64,000 bases of DNA, taken from contig CAWDKL010000002.1 in the NCBI GenBank assembly GCA_963802745.1, forward strand, positions 47,164-111,163, read 5' to 3'. This DNA comes from JAJPKK01 sp963802745 (GTDB lineage Bacteria > Pseudomonadota > Alphaproteobacteria > Rhizobiales > Xanthobacteraceae). Below, one piece after another: positions 48,121-57,504 of this stretch. The translations under genes were made by a program, and so were the position numbers. Below the pieces are notes generated by a model, which searched no databases, was not told the DNA's origin, and saw nothing but the letters and a program-made list of their open reading frames with translations. How positions within the stretch are numbered: position 1 is the stretch's first letter; every line of letters begins with the position of its first letter.

Positions 48121-48342
48121 CCGCAGATCGCCTTCAAGCCCGATTGGACCCGCCACGCCAAGGCGGTCCCGTTCCGGCGCAACGGCCGCATGCTTGAAGT
48201 CCTGCCGCTCGGCGTGATCGCCTTCCCGGGCTCCGGCATCTGCGCCAACCTCGCCGACAAGGCGAAAAAGCTCGGCATTCCCGTCTGCACCCTTCGGAAG
48301 GCGGGGGCGGGGCGTATCCGCGCCGCAAGCCTACACGGATGA
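48121..48342 (+). pseudogene. DUF2493 (SLOG-like) protein remnant
   Basis: An open stretch without start reads PQIAFKPDWTRHAKAVPFRRN, MLEVLPLGVIAFPGSGICANLADKAKKLGIPV, which is the C-terminal half of DUF2493 proteins (nucleotide-binding-like). The N-terminal half is missing. Confidence 0.7.
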
Positions 48343-48578
48343 GCTGTCTCTTCGGTCGCCCCATCCTACCGTGCCGGTCGGGACGGCTCAAGGAGCGCGG
48401 CGCCTCCAATTTTGCGAGCGTAAGGAGCGCGCAAGCGCGTGCAAGTGATGCGAAGGACGCTCGACAAAATCGGCACCTCGCACGAAACTCGCGACGGATT
48501 AATGATGGGCGGCAACGCTTGACAGTGCTGAAAGGTTCAATTCAAACTATGGTCGCCAGTGCCCGGGAGAGGATGCGA

Positions 48579-49613
48579 ATGAAACGATTTGGCGGCGCGT
48601 TGATAGGCTCTGCATCTTCCGCGGTCATTGCGGCGGCGGTTGGCGCGTATCCGGCATGGACGCAGACCGCGCGGCCTCCAGCCGATACGATCGAGGCTCA
48701 CATTGCGGCCGGCAAGAACGCCGCCGGGGGCCGCGACGATACTCCGGATTTCTATGGCTTGGTCACTGCGATCTGCGTCGCTCCGCTGAACGGGGCGGCG
48801 CGGCCCGATGCGCCGGCGCCAAGGGAAAACCCTAAGCGCAAAGAAACCTATATGGAGCCGGTACAGGCCTTTGATGATCTCTACTGGATGGGAACGCCGA
48901 GCACGTCGAGCTGGCTTCTGACCTCCGACGACGGCTACATCCTCTACGACACCCAGCGTGTCTATGACGCCGAAGATGTGCTGGTCGCCGGGATCAAAAA
49001 GCTCGGATTTGATCCTGCAAAGGTTAAGTACGTCATCGTTTCCCACGGCCATGCCGGCGAGGTTGGCGGCGCCTTTCTGTTCCAATCGCGCTATGGTTCG
49101 CGTATTGTGATGAACGATTGGGACATGGTCGAAGAATCAGTAAATGGGTATCCCACCGGCAAGCCAAAGCGCGATATCGTCCCCACGGACGGGATGGAAA
49201 TCACGGTGGGCAACAGAAGCGTCACGCTTTATCTGACGCCTGGTCACACTCCCGGAACGGTCTCTAGCATTTTTCAGGTGCATGACCATGGCAAGCCGCT
49301 GACCGTTGTTTATTCCGGCGGAACCGAGTTCAATTTCCCCAATGATGTGCCGCATTTTGATCAATACATCGCATCTGAACGTAGGCTTGCCTCCCTGGCG
49401 GCCGGTGCCAACGCCACAATCGTTTTGAACAATCAATCCCAGTTCAATGGGGCAGCGACGAAGCTCAGGATGCTAAAAGATCGCCATCCTGGCGAGGCGC
49501 ACCCCTTGGACGTGGGGACGAACGCAGTGGCGCGATATTTCAAGATTGAAGACGAGTGCGCACAGGCAGTCCGTCTGAAAGTGCTCGCGGCCTCCGGAGG
49601 CAAACCTCAGTAA
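48579..49613 (+). CDS. Exported metallo-beta-lactamase-fold protein with degenerate metal motif
   Basis: About 344 residues from ATG 48579, six bases after GGGAGAGG. A signal peptide (GALIGSASSAVIAAAVGAYPAW) is followed by an MBL fold: TSSWLLTSDDGYILYDT, VKYVIVSHGHAGEVGGAFLF, LTPGHTPGTVSSIF, and VYSGGTEF. In active members the second motif is HxHxDH; here it is HGHAGE, so the Asp and last His of the metal site are Gly and Glu. The third-His position PGHTPG is retained. It may bind one metal or be a non-catalytic relative of B3-type hydrolases. Expected periplasmic. Confidence 0.82.
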   Translation: MKRFGGALIGSASSAVIAAAVGAYPAWTQTARPPADTIEAHIAAGKNAAGGRDDTPDFYGLVTAICVAPLNGAARPDAPAPRENPKRKETYMEPVQAFDDLYWMGTPSTSSWLLTSDDGYILYDTQRVYDAEDVLVAGIKKLGFDPAKVKYVIVSHGHAGEVGGAFLFQSRYGSRIVMNDWDMVEESVNGYPTGKPKRDIVPTDGMEITVGNRSVTLYLTPGHTPGTVSSIFQVHDHGKPLTVVYSGGTEFNFPNDVPHFDQYIASERRLASLAAGANATIVLNNQSQFNGAATKLRMLKDRHPGEAHPLDVGTNAVARYFKIEDECAQAVRLKVLAASGGKPQ

Positions 49614-49833
49614 TCGCGGATTTCCCGGCAGCCGATCGGTAGCGTTGATCCGGAAATAGAATGTGCCAGATTATGACGCTGAAGCCATCGTGTAATTCTG
49701 CGGCTCATTTTACCTCGGACACGAAGCGGCCTTTGCCACGACAGAGCGGCCATGCGCCCGTCAACACCTTTGAGCGCAATCCCTACGGGCGGTCGGGCGT
49801 CTGGCGACGCTGCGTCGCAACGACAAGGACGCG

Positions 49834-51388
49834 TCACGGCCGAACGCAAACTTCGTTTCCCTGCCCGGCCATGTAGCTCCCGATCACAGTTGGTATCGCT
49901 TCGCTCGCACGAACTTCGTATACGATCCGCCCGCCAAACATCACAACAATCCGGTCGGCGAGTTCCAGCAATTCGTCAAGGTCTTCGCTAACCAGGAGCA
50001 CTGCAGCGCCGCGGTTGCGGACCTCCATGATTTCGGCGTGGATCTGAGACACGGCCGCGAAATCGAGGCCGAAGCATGGGTTGGCGGCGATCATCACGTC
50101 GACCGCGCCCCCGAGTTCGCGCGCCAGCACGGTGCGCTGGACATTGCCGCCGGAGAGTTCGCCGATCGGCGTATCGGGGGTGCGGGTCTTGATGCGATAG
50201 GCCGCGATCTCCCGCGCCGCTTGGCGGCGCACGCTGCCCTGGTCGCGCCACCAGCCGCCGCGCGCGAACGGTGCCAGATCGAAGTCGCGGAAACTCAAAT
50301 TGTCGGCGACGCTCATGCGGGCGACGCAGGCGTTCTTCAAGGGCTCCTCGGGAAGGCAGGAAAGCTTGTGCCGGCGCATTTCCTGCCGGGTCGCGGTGTA
50401 GGGTTCGCCGTGAATGCGGATGTCGCCGCCCGCGGCGTCGCGCTGGCCGGCCAAGACCTCGACGAGCTGGCGCTGGCCGTTGCCGGAGACGCCCGCGATT
50501 CCGACGATCTCGCCGGCGCGCAGTGCGAGCGACAGGTCGCGCACCGCAGGCTGACCGGCATCGTCGAGGGCATCGAGGTGGGCGATCGTGAGGCGCGCCT
50601 CGCCCGGTTCCCCGGCCCGCGCGGGCTGGACGGTGAGTTCCTCCGCGCCGATCATGGTGCGCGCCATGGTGTCGGGGGTCAGGTCTTTGACGTGGCCGGT
50701 TCCGGCCAGCTTGCCGCGCCGCAGGATGGTGACTTCGTCCGCATAGGCCATCACCTCGCGGAACTTGTGGGTGATGAGCAGGATGGTCAGGTCGCCGCGT
50801 TTAACCATGCCGCGCAGCATGCCGAGCACTTCGTCGGCCTCATCGGGCGTGAGCACCGAGGTCGGCTCGTCGAGAATAAGGAAGCGGCGCCGCAGATAAA
50901 GCTGCTTGAGGATCTCGCATTTTTGCCGTTCGCCGGCCGAGATCGCCGATACCTTGGCGTGCAGCGGCACGCCGAACGGCATGCCGGCGAGGAACGCCTC
51001 CAGCTCCTTGCGTTCCTTGCGCCAATTAATCACGGCCGGCAACGCGTCGCGCGCCAGCACCAGATTTTCCATGACCGTCATGGCCGGTACCAGGGTGAAG
51101 TGCTGGTAGACCATGCCGAAGTCCGAGCGCATGTGCGGCGCGCGGATTGTCGATTGAGCGCTCGCGGTTGTCGACCACGACCTCGCCGTGATCGGGCCGG
51201 TAGTAGCCCATGATGCATTTGACCAGTGTGCTCTTGCCGGCGCCGTTTTCCCCCAGGAGTGCGTGGAAGGTGCCGGCTGCGATCTTCAGTGACACGGCGT
51301 CGAGCGCGATGAACTCGCCGAAGCGTTTTGTGATCGCTACCGCCTCGATGCCCATCCCGTGCGGCGCGCGCTCCGGGGACGCCGTCAT
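49834..51388 (-). CDS. ABC transporter ATP-binding protein, BMP/nucleoside type (frame broken by one base)
   Basis: A double-NBD protein. The first part, from ATG 51388 (overlapping the upstream stop), has GENGAGKSTLVKCIMG (Walker A), then NPRAAHALGL. After that one extra base near 51119-51121 shifts the frame; corrected it continues GMVYQHFTLVPAMTVMENLV (Q-loop), SAGERQKCEILKQL (signature), LILDEPTSVLTP (Walker B), LLITHKFREVM (H-loop). The second NBD has GVSGNGQRQLVEVLAG instead of a full Walker A, LSGGNVQRTVLARELG, and ends at 49834. This is the YufO/NupO-like ATPase of nucleoside uptake systems; the second half is probably partly degenerate, as is common. About 517 residues. Confidence 0.9.
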
Positions 51389-51864
51389 GCGATCGTTCCG
51401 GTGAAGGTGGCCGCCGCGGACACCGCGCCGAACACGCCGCCCTGCATCTTGATCATCTTGACAGCGTGCTCATGGTTGCCACGGTCGGTGGCGCCGCAGC
51501 AATCCTCCAAGAGCAGGCACTCGAAGCCGCGGTCGTTGGCCTCGCGACCCGGATCGCCGATGCCGGCGCCGATGCGGCGCGAGCGCCAGCGTTTGTTCTC
51601 GGGCAGGTCGGCGAGGTCGGGGCGCTCGCCTTCGCGGGTGTGAAACACGTGAAAGCCGCGCTCCCGCACGGCGGCGAGCACGCTCCGGATCGGTTCGATC
51701 GGCGCGCGCGTCAGCGACAGGTCGTAGCCCGTGCGGTCGACATGGCCGCCGATGCCGCAGAAATCGGTCTGCATGGCAACGATGATCAGCGCGGTGTTTT
51801 GCGGTCGCGCATCGCCGTCATAGGGCCACGGATACGGGTCCGCCTGCATGTAAATTTCGCCCAA
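51385..51864 (-). CDS. Isochorismatase-family (cysteine hydrolase) protein lacking catalytic residues
   Basis: About 159 residues with a TTG start at 51864 (AAGGAGG five bases upstream); ATG 51849 is an alternative. It matches biuret/ureide-type hydrolases: DPYPWPYDGDARPQNTALI, GIGGHVDRTGYDLSLTRAPIEPI, HVFHTREGERPDLADLP, then after GAGIGDPG it jumps to REANDRGFECLLLEDCCGATD. Homologues have about 70 extra residues here, containing the catalytic Lys and Cys (ITTDVC). The first-motif Asp (DMQTDF in relatives) is Ala (IVAMQTDF). All three catalytic positions are thus gone, so it is likely a dead remnant kept in frame in the operon, though an assembly deletion could explain part. Confidence 0.82.
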   Translation of the reverse strand: MGEIYMQADPYPWPYDGDARPQNTALIIVAMQTDFCGIGGHVDRTGYDLSLTRAPIEPIRSVLAAVRERGFHVFHTREGERPDLADLPENKRWRSRRIGAGIGDPGREANDRGFECLLLEDCCGATDRGNHEHAVKMIKMQGGVFGAVSAAATFTGTIA

Positions 51865-51896
51865 TGCCGCCTCCTTCCACGTGCTCGCCGGTACTG

Positions 51897-52824
51897 CTAC
51901 TTGATGACGCTCAACTCGGCCGGCGCGCCGATAAGCGTGCGCTTCGGCGAGGAGGTGACGATCATGATCAGCAGGGTCAGGATGTAGGGCGCCGCGTTGA
52001 AGAGGTAGTAGCCCTGGCTGATGCCGACCGATTGCAGCGCCGGCCCGAGTGCTGCGGCGGCACCGAACAGCAGCGACGCCCAGAAGCACAGCATGGGGTT
52101 CCAACGCGCGAAGATTACGAGGGCCACCGCGGTGATGCCCTGGCCGCTCGACAGGCCTTCGTTCCAGCTTCCCGGATAGACCAGGGACAAGAAAGATCCG
52201 CCGATCCCGGCGAGGAAGCCGCCCGCCATGGTGGCACGCAGGCGCACGGCGTTGACCGAATAGCCCATCGCCCTGGCGGCATCGGCGCTTTCCCCGACGG
52301 TGCGCAGAATCGAGCCCCCAGCGGGTGGAATTGAGCGCCCACACCAACACAGGGGCGAGCACGGCGCCGATCAGGAACAGCACGTTGACCTGCAGCGCAG
52401 CGCGCACCGGCGGTGCATCGCTCCACCAGCCGAGATTGATCGAGGGCAGCATCGCGGCGCTCGGCTCGATCAGCGGCTTGCCAAGATAGAAGGCAAGCCC
52501 GGTGCCGAACAGCATCAGCGCGATGCCGACGGCGATGTCGTTGACGCGCGGCAGTCCGCAGATCGCGGCATGCAAGGCGCCGAGCAAGGCGCCGAGCACA
52601 CCCGCGGCCAGCACGCCGAGCCATGGCGACCCCGTGAGATAGGAGACACCGTAGGCGCCCATCGCGCCCATCACCAGCGTGCCTTCCAGGCCGAGATTGA
52701 TGCGCCCGCTGCGCTCGGTGATACATTCGCCGAGGCTCACGAACAGGAACGGCGTGCTGACGCGCACGGCGCCGCCGAGAACCGCGAGGGGGATGCCCCA
52801 CAGGCCGATGGCCGAATCAGCCAC
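51897..52824 (-). CDS. ABC transporter permease, BMP/nucleoside type (frame broken by one base)
   Basis: From 52824: LFVSLGECITERSGRINLGLEGTLVMGAMGAYGV, the conserved start of YufQ/NupQ-like permeases, with about eight hydrophobic helices. After NSTRWG the frame is lost; removing one base of the CCCCC run at 52315-52319 restores ILRTVGESADAARAMGYSV, then LAGIGGSFLSLVYPGSWNEG and FARWNPMLCFWASLLFG, ending at 51897. About 309 residues. Second permease of the operon. Confidence 0.9.
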
Positions 52825-52833
52825 TGTCTCACC

Positions 52834-53937
52834 TCAGGTCTTGCGGGCGAAGGGGCCGCGGCCGTAAAGCGATTCGCTCGCCAGCACCGCGATAAAGATC
52901 ATCCCCTGCAGCAGCAGAACCGAGGCGTCGGGCAGCCCGAGCCGGCGCTGCAGGAGCCCGCCGCTCGCCCCGATGCCGCCGAGCAGAATGGCGACCGGAA
53001 CGATGGCGAGCGGGTTGTGCCGCGCCAGGAATGACACCAGGATTCCGGTAAATCCGTAGCCGGCGGCCAGATTAGCATTGGCGCGTCCCTGCACGGCCGC
53101 GACTTCCACCATGCCGGCGAGGCCGGCGCAAGCACCCGCCAGGAAGCAGACGATAACAACGAGTTGGCCTACGGGAAGCCCGATCAGCTTGGCGGCGCGG
53201 ACATTGCCGCCCGCGATCCGGGCCGCGAAGCCGAAGACGGTACGGTAGATGAGGACATAGGCAAGGACCGCCGCGACCAACCCGAACGCGAAGCCCCAAT
53301 GAATATCGGTGCCGGGGATCGATCCGATCATGATGTCGGCACGGATCTCCTGGGTCGAGGGTTTGTTGAGGCTGGTCGGATCGCGCATCGGCCCCTCGAC
53401 CAGCTGGTTGAGAATCGCCAGCGCGATGTAGACCAGCAGCAAACTCGATATCGTCTCGTTGACGCCGCGATACTGGCGCAGCGCCCCGGCGAGGGCGATC
53501 CACAACCCACCGCCCACCATGCCGGCGATCGCCATCGCAACCTGCACGGCCAGCGGCGGCGCGGCAGGGAGCGCGAGCGCCGCGGCCGTGGCGGAGAGCG
53601 CGCCGATCAGCAGCGCGCCTTCGCCGCCGATGATCACCATGCCGAGGTGGGCCGGCAGAGCGGTACAAAGCGCGGTCAAGATCAGCGGGGCGGCCCGAGT
53701 GAGGGTGTTCTGCCAGGAAAACCAGGTCCCGAACGCGCCCTGATAGAGATAGAAATACAGGTCCAGCGGATCGTTGCCGAACGCCGCGACGAATGCCCCG
53801 AACGCCAGGAGCGATGCAGCGAGCGACAGCGTTGGAATAACGAGGTATTGGGCGGCGCCACCCAGCCGATCGAGAACGGGCGCGGCGGCAACAACCGACT
53901 TGCCTGCGGGCGGACCGGCCGAATCTGGTACCCTCAC
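52834..53937 (-). CDS. ABC transporter permease, BMP/nucleoside type
   Basis: 367 residues from GTG 53937, whose GTGA overlaps the stop of the BMP gene. Helices and motifs of YufP/NupP-like permeases: FSWQNTLTRAAPLILTALCTALPAHLGMVIIGGEG (given in part by TRAAPLILTAL and IIGGEGALLIGA), then YRGVNETISSLLLVYIALAI, and LGGIGASGGLLQRRLGLP. It forms the first half of the membrane channel with the second permease. Confidence 0.93.
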   Translation of the reverse strand: MRVPDSAGPPAGKSVVAAAPVLDRLGGAAQYLVIPTLSLAASLLAFGAFVAAFGNDPLDLYFYLYQGAFGTWFSWQNTLTRAAPLILTALCTALPAHLGMVIIGGEGALLIGALSATAAALALPAAPPLAVQVAMAIAGMVGGGLWIALAGALRQYRGVNETISSLLLVYIALAILNQLVEGPMRDPTSLNKPSTQEIRADIMIGSIPGTDIHWGFAFGLVAAVLAYVLIYRTVFGFAARIAGGNVRAAKLIGLPVGQLVVIVCFLAGACAGLAGMVEVAAVQGRANANLAAGYGFTGILVSFLARHNPLAIVPVAILLGGIGASGGLLQRRLGLPDASVLLLQGMIFIAVLASESLYGRGPFARKT

Positions 53938-55043
53938 GACGTCGCGCCGTTCACACCTTCGACCAGATAATCCATCTTTTCGAGTTCCGGATCGGTCTGG
54001 CCGCGCTCGACCCCGGCAGCGATCACGGTCTTGCCCTTGTTGTTGACGATCGGACCTTTGAAGATGACGTAGCGCCCGGCCGCAAGCTTTGCCTTGACAT
54101 CATCGGCTTGCTTGCGCGCGGCCGCGTTGACCATGGAACCGTAGGGCGAGACCTTGACGAGCTGCTCCTTCAGGCCGCCGCGGTAGAAATTGGGAATGGT
54201 CTCGCCCGCGATGAACATTTTCACGAAGCGGGGATAGAGCGCCTCCCAGTTCCATTCCGCACCGGTGAGGTAGGCGGCGGGAGCGAGCTTCGCCTGGTTG
54301 ACATGATAGCCGCAGACCATGGCGCCGCGGCGGGCGGTATTTTCCACCACGGTCTTGGGGCCATCGACATGGCAGGTGATCACGTCGATTCCCTGATCGA
54401 TGAGGCTGTTGGTGGCCTCGGCCTCCTTGACCGGCATCGACCAGTCGCCGGTGAAGATGACCTGTAGGGTCGCCTTCGGGTTGGCGAGCCGAGCGCCGAG
54501 CGCGAACGCATTGATGTTGCGCAGCACCTGGGGAATGGGCTTAGCGGCGACGAAGCCGAGTTTGCCGGACTTGCTCATGTGGCCGGCGACGATGCCGCTG
54601 ACATGCTGAGCTTCGTCGATATAGCCAAAGTAGCTCGCGGCGTTTTTCCGGTCCTTGTCGGTCCACAGCCCGCCGCAATGTTCGAACCGGACCTTCGGAT
54701 ATTTGGCCGCCATTTTCAGGACATGCGGGCTGTAGTACCCAAAGGAGGTCGGGAACAAAAGTGATGCGCCGTCCAGGTTGATCATCGATTCCATGGTCTT
54801 TTCGACCGCGTCGGTCTCCGGCACCTTTTCCTCTTCGACGACCTGGATGTCTCGCATCTTCTTCAGCGCCGCAGCACCCTGGGCATGCGCCTGGTTGTAA
54901 CCGTAGTCATCGCGCGAGCCGACGTAGATGAAGCCGACGGTGGTGGTCTTCGCGAGCGCGTGCCGCGGCAGCAGTCCGGAGAATGTCGCAGTGGCGGTGC
55001 CTTGCAGGAGGCGTCGACGTGACAGGAAGTGTACAGGTTCCAT
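53934..55043 (-). CDS. BMP-family substrate-binding protein (PnrA-like)
   Basis: 369 residues with a Tat-type signal (SRRRLLQGTATATFSGLLPRHALA). The mature protein has the BMP pattern: VGFIYVGSRDDYGYNQAHAQGAAAL, then FGYIDEAQHVSGIVAGHMSKSGKLGFV, and DVITCHVDGPKTVVENTARRG. It binds the substrate in the periplasm and hands it to the two permeases. The family binds purine nucleosides or similar; a ureide or pyrimidine breakdown product is possible given the hydrolase relic in the operon. Ribosome site AAAGAGGCAAGCC precedes ATG 55043. Confidence 0.93.
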   Translation of the reverse strand: MEPVHFLSRRRLLQGTATATFSGLLPRHALAKTTTVGFIYVGSRDDYGYNQAHAQGAAALKKMRDIQVVEEEKVPETDAVEKTMESMINLDGASLLFPTSFGYYSPHVLKMAAKYPKVRFEHCGGLWTDKDRKNAASYFGYIDEAQHVSGIVAGHMSKSGKLGFVAAKPIPQVLRNINAFALGARLANPKATLQVIFTGDWSMPVKEAEATNSLIDQGIDVITCHVDGPKTVVENTARRGAMVCGYHVNQAKLAPAAYLTGAEWNWEALYPRFVKMFIAGETIPNFYRGGLKEQLVKVSPYGSMVNAAARKQADDVKAKLAAGRYVIFKGPIVNNKGKTVIAAGVERGQTDPELEKMDYLVEGVNGATS

Positions 55044-55504
55044 GGCTTGCCTCTTTGCGGATGTCGGACTGGCCTAAGGTGAATGCTTCGCGAGACGGGG
55101 ACCGCTGGGGTCGCGTTCAGCAAACAGCGTGCCAAGCACCGCCGAGCACGAAACGGAACACCGAGCCGCCGTTCCGATGCACAAAAAATATGCGAACGAA
55201 TAAATCATTTGCGGCCGCATACCTGAAGCTGACCCGACCGCGCGGAGCGCCAGCAACCGGTCCTGCCCCAGCGCCCACCGGCGCTCCTGCACTGGGGTGG
55301 ACCGACACAACGCGAATAGCCATCTCACATAGTCGCCAAATGCTCGCACACGTGAGAGGGGAGATCATGAGCGTGCACACCGGGCCGGTCGCGGCGGCTG
55401 GCGTCGATGCGGCGCCGCATATCTTCGCGCAAGGACGGATACGGCCTCCAGGAGCATGCCGGGAGCTTAAACCAATTCCGTCCGAAGCCGCCAACCCTGT
55501 GTGA
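55044..55504. other. Intergenic, no gene seen
   Basis: 461 bases between the BMP operon start and the second fixX copy. It includes an AT-rich stretch (AAAAAATATGCG and TAAATCATTTGC near 55183-55215) that may be promoter DNA for the transporter operon. Open frames here have no supporting features. Confidence 0.5.
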
Positions 55505-55804
55505 TCAGCCGAACTTGAACTGAACGCCGTAACCGCCGCGCGGATAGGTCCACTCGATATCGCCGGTCGGCTCGCCGATAATCCGGCAGGTGCCGCATTC
55601 GACGCAGCCGTCCACGGTAATCTCCACCTGGCCTTTGTCGCTCAGTTCGTAACAGCGCGCCGGACAGGCCGTCAGCAAGGCGAGCATGGCCGCCGACGGC
55701 ACGGTGTGCGGCCGTACCTTGATATGCGCTCTGCCGGCATCGACGCGATACCGGTTCTGATAAAGCTTGTCCTCGACGCGGACGGAAAATGCGGTGGCTG
55801 TCAT
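55505..55804 (-). CDS. fixX: Ferredoxin-like protein FixX, second copy
   Basis: 99 residues, differing from the main fixX (58359-58658) at about one residue. Cysteine motifs CPARCYE and CVECGTCRII bind a [4Fe-4S] centre. The same AGGAGATCGACATG start is present. It lies upstream of no other fix gene; a broken fixC remnant precedes it. It may still be functional if expressed. Confidence 0.88.
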   Translation of the reverse strand: MTATAFSVRVEDKLYQNRYRVDAGRAHIKVRPHTVPSAAMLALLTACPARCYELSDKGQVEITVDGCVECGTCRIIGEPTGDIEWTYPRGGYGVQFKFG

Positions 55805-55854
55805 GTCGATCTCCTATTTGCTGGCTTGCAGATTTCATCGTCGCATGGCGCCGC

Positions 55855-56238
55855 TCAACGCCACGCCCGCGCGAACCGGAAGGCATCCCCCAACAGGCCG
55901 ATCCAGGAGCGCGCCGAGACAAAGGATTTGAGCGTAAGTTTCTCCTTGTCGGCTTTCGGCGTACCGTCAACGCGCACGAAATTTTGCATCGCCTTGGATA
56001 CGAGTTGCGGATAGGTCAGGAAGAAATTTTGCGACTGCGTATGCAGGAGCGACGGCATATCTTTGTATTTCTTGAGATCCTTCATCCCAAATGAGACGTC
56101 GATCATTTTCTTGTAAAGTGATAGGTTTTTCGGCCATCATGGCACACACGCCGATCACCTGCCGCGCGCACCTTGCACCAGTTCCATCACGGTGGTCTCG
56201 CAAATGACCAGCGCGCGCCTCCCGCACCTTCTCGGAAA
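55855..56238 (-). pseudogene. fixC remnant (duplicate, internally deleted)
   Basis: The C-terminal segment (GMKDLKKYKDMPSLL ... DAFRFARAWR) matches fixC at 58709-58993. A second block (SEKVREA ... GKVIGVCAM) matches the middle of fixC. Relative to the intact gene about 580 bases (58995-59577) are deleted and the N-terminal third is missing. Together with the fixX copy this is a partial duplication of the fixC-fixX segment. Confidence 0.85.
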
Positions 56239-56490
56239 CGGTATTTGGAGGCTTGGCTCTGACGGATCGTCGCCGCGTAGGCCGCCGAAGCCTTAGGTAA
56301 TAGATACCCATCGAAATGGGCGGTGAGTTGAGCATCGTCCGGCTAGAGACACTTGACATACCGGACGTGCGGCTCACACGTCGTGGCTACGCCATCCGTG
56401 ACGATGTGGTCTGCCGACATTCTTGTCGCGAAACCGACGAATGCACCGGTCGCCCTGCCTAACTCTTTCAACAAGCGAATGAATTTGAGT

Positions 56491-56506
56491 TGGCGCGCCG
56501 TTTGCT
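56491..56506 (+). promoter_or_regulatory. Sigma54 (-24/-12) promoter for the ferredoxin-ferritin gene
   Basis: TGGCGCG-CCGT-TTGCT matches TGGCACG-N4-TTGCT with one mismatch; GG-N10-GC spacing is exact. ATG 56549 lies 44 bases beyond the -12 element, with AGGAG between. Upstream, TGT-N9-ACA (56405-56419) and TGT-N10-ACG (56424) are imperfect NifA-site candidates. Confidence 0.82.
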
Positions 56507-56548
56507 TAATTGCCGTCGGAGAGCGATCGTCGTCACAGGAGTGCGGCA

Positions 56549-57469
56549 ATGAGTAATGTTACATTTTCCTCCCCGCTGATGGCCCGGGACGTAACCGTCT
56601 ATGCGATCGCCGGCGACCGCGGGACCATCCTCGCCGTCGCCAAGGCCCACAAGATTCCAATTCCGTTCGATTGTCAGGACGGTGAATGCGGGTCGTGCCT
56701 GGTGGAGGTCAAGCATCTCACCCCGGGCAATCGCAAACATGGAATCGCCCTCACGGAAAAAGAGAAGGAGCTCCTTCGCCAGCTCGGCAAAATCACCAAG
56801 GACGAAATTTACGATGCCGAAGTCAACGATATGCCGCCGCGCTACCGATTGGCGTGCCAGTGCTTCGTGCGAAACGAGGACATTCTCGTGGAATTCGATG
56901 GTGATGAGACGCTGCCGGCTCAGCATCCCTATCTGACGCCGGCCGCCAAGATCTACAAGGGCGGCGTGCAAATCGCTTCGCTCGAGGAGTTTCATGGTTT
57001 TGCCGTCAAGGTCGAAGAGGATGCCGCGATCCACTTCGACAAGCTGTCAGCGGCGATGAAGGGGTGCGGCAACCACGAGGTGGCAACCTTGTTTGCCCAA
57101 CTTGCCGGGTTTTCACGTCTTCATCTTGCAGAGGCGCAAAAGCGGGCCGCGGCTTTGGACGTGTCGAAACACATCCCGCCCGACTATGCGTGGCCCGACC
57201 ATGAGACGCCCGAGCGCACCGCTCTGTGGGCAGGCGATCCGTCACTCTCCCGGCTCGATGCGCTGCGGGCGGCCCTCGTGGGGGAACGGCGAGGCTATGA
57301 ATTCTATTATACGGTCTCCGGGACCACCAAGGATCCCGAGATTCGCGCGGCGGCAAAAGAGTTTTACCTGGAAGAGGCTGAGCACGTGCAAGTGCTTGAG
57401 GCCTGGATCACGCGAGAGGAATGGTTGCAGAAGAATCCGCTCCCGGTCGCTGAGGCGTCAACCGCATAG
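56549..57469 (+). CDS. 2Fe-2S ferredoxin fused to a ferritin-like (rubrerythrin-type) domain
   Basis: 306 residues. Residues 1-115 are a plant-type 2Fe-2S ferredoxin: FDCQDGECGSCLVEV carries three of the four ligands and YRLACQCFV the last. Residues 140-295 are a four-helix ferritin-like domain: EEFHGFAVKVEEDAAIHFDKL and GERRGYEFYYTVSG, EEAEHVQVLEAWI, with Glu and ExxH iron-site residues. The fusion would pass electrons between a 2Fe-2S centre and a diiron site in the cytosol. Its own sigma54 promoter, the nearby fixABCX operon and similar genes in nif regions of Bradyrhizobium-type bacteria (as I recall) suggest a role in nitrogen fixation, possibly oxygen or peroxide protection or iron supply. 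It is followed by a related gene after 35 bases. Confidence 0.85.
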   Translation: MSNVTFSSPLMARDVTVYAIAGDRGTILAVAKAHKIPIPFDCQDGECGSCLVEVKHLTPGNRKHGIALTEKEKELLRQLGKITKDEIYDAEVNDMPPRYRLACQCFVRNEDILVEFDGDETLPAQHPYLTPAAKIYKGGVQIASLEEFHGFAVKVEEDAAIHFDKLSAAMKGCGNHEVATLFAQLAGFSRLHLAEAQKRAAALDVSKHIPPDYAWPDHETPERTALWAGDPSLSRLDALRAALVGERRGYEFYYTVSGTTKDPEIRAAAKEFYLEEAEHVQVLEAWITREEWLQKNPLPVAEASTA

Positions 57470-57504
57470 CATGCGAGCACCACCGCGCAGAGGGAGGCGG
57501 TTTT

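Noticed and set aside
56405..56419. TGT-N9-ACA as a NifA site for the ferredoxin-ferritin promoter
   Set aside because: Spacing is one base short; only mentioned as a weak candidate, though an indel error cannot be excluded.
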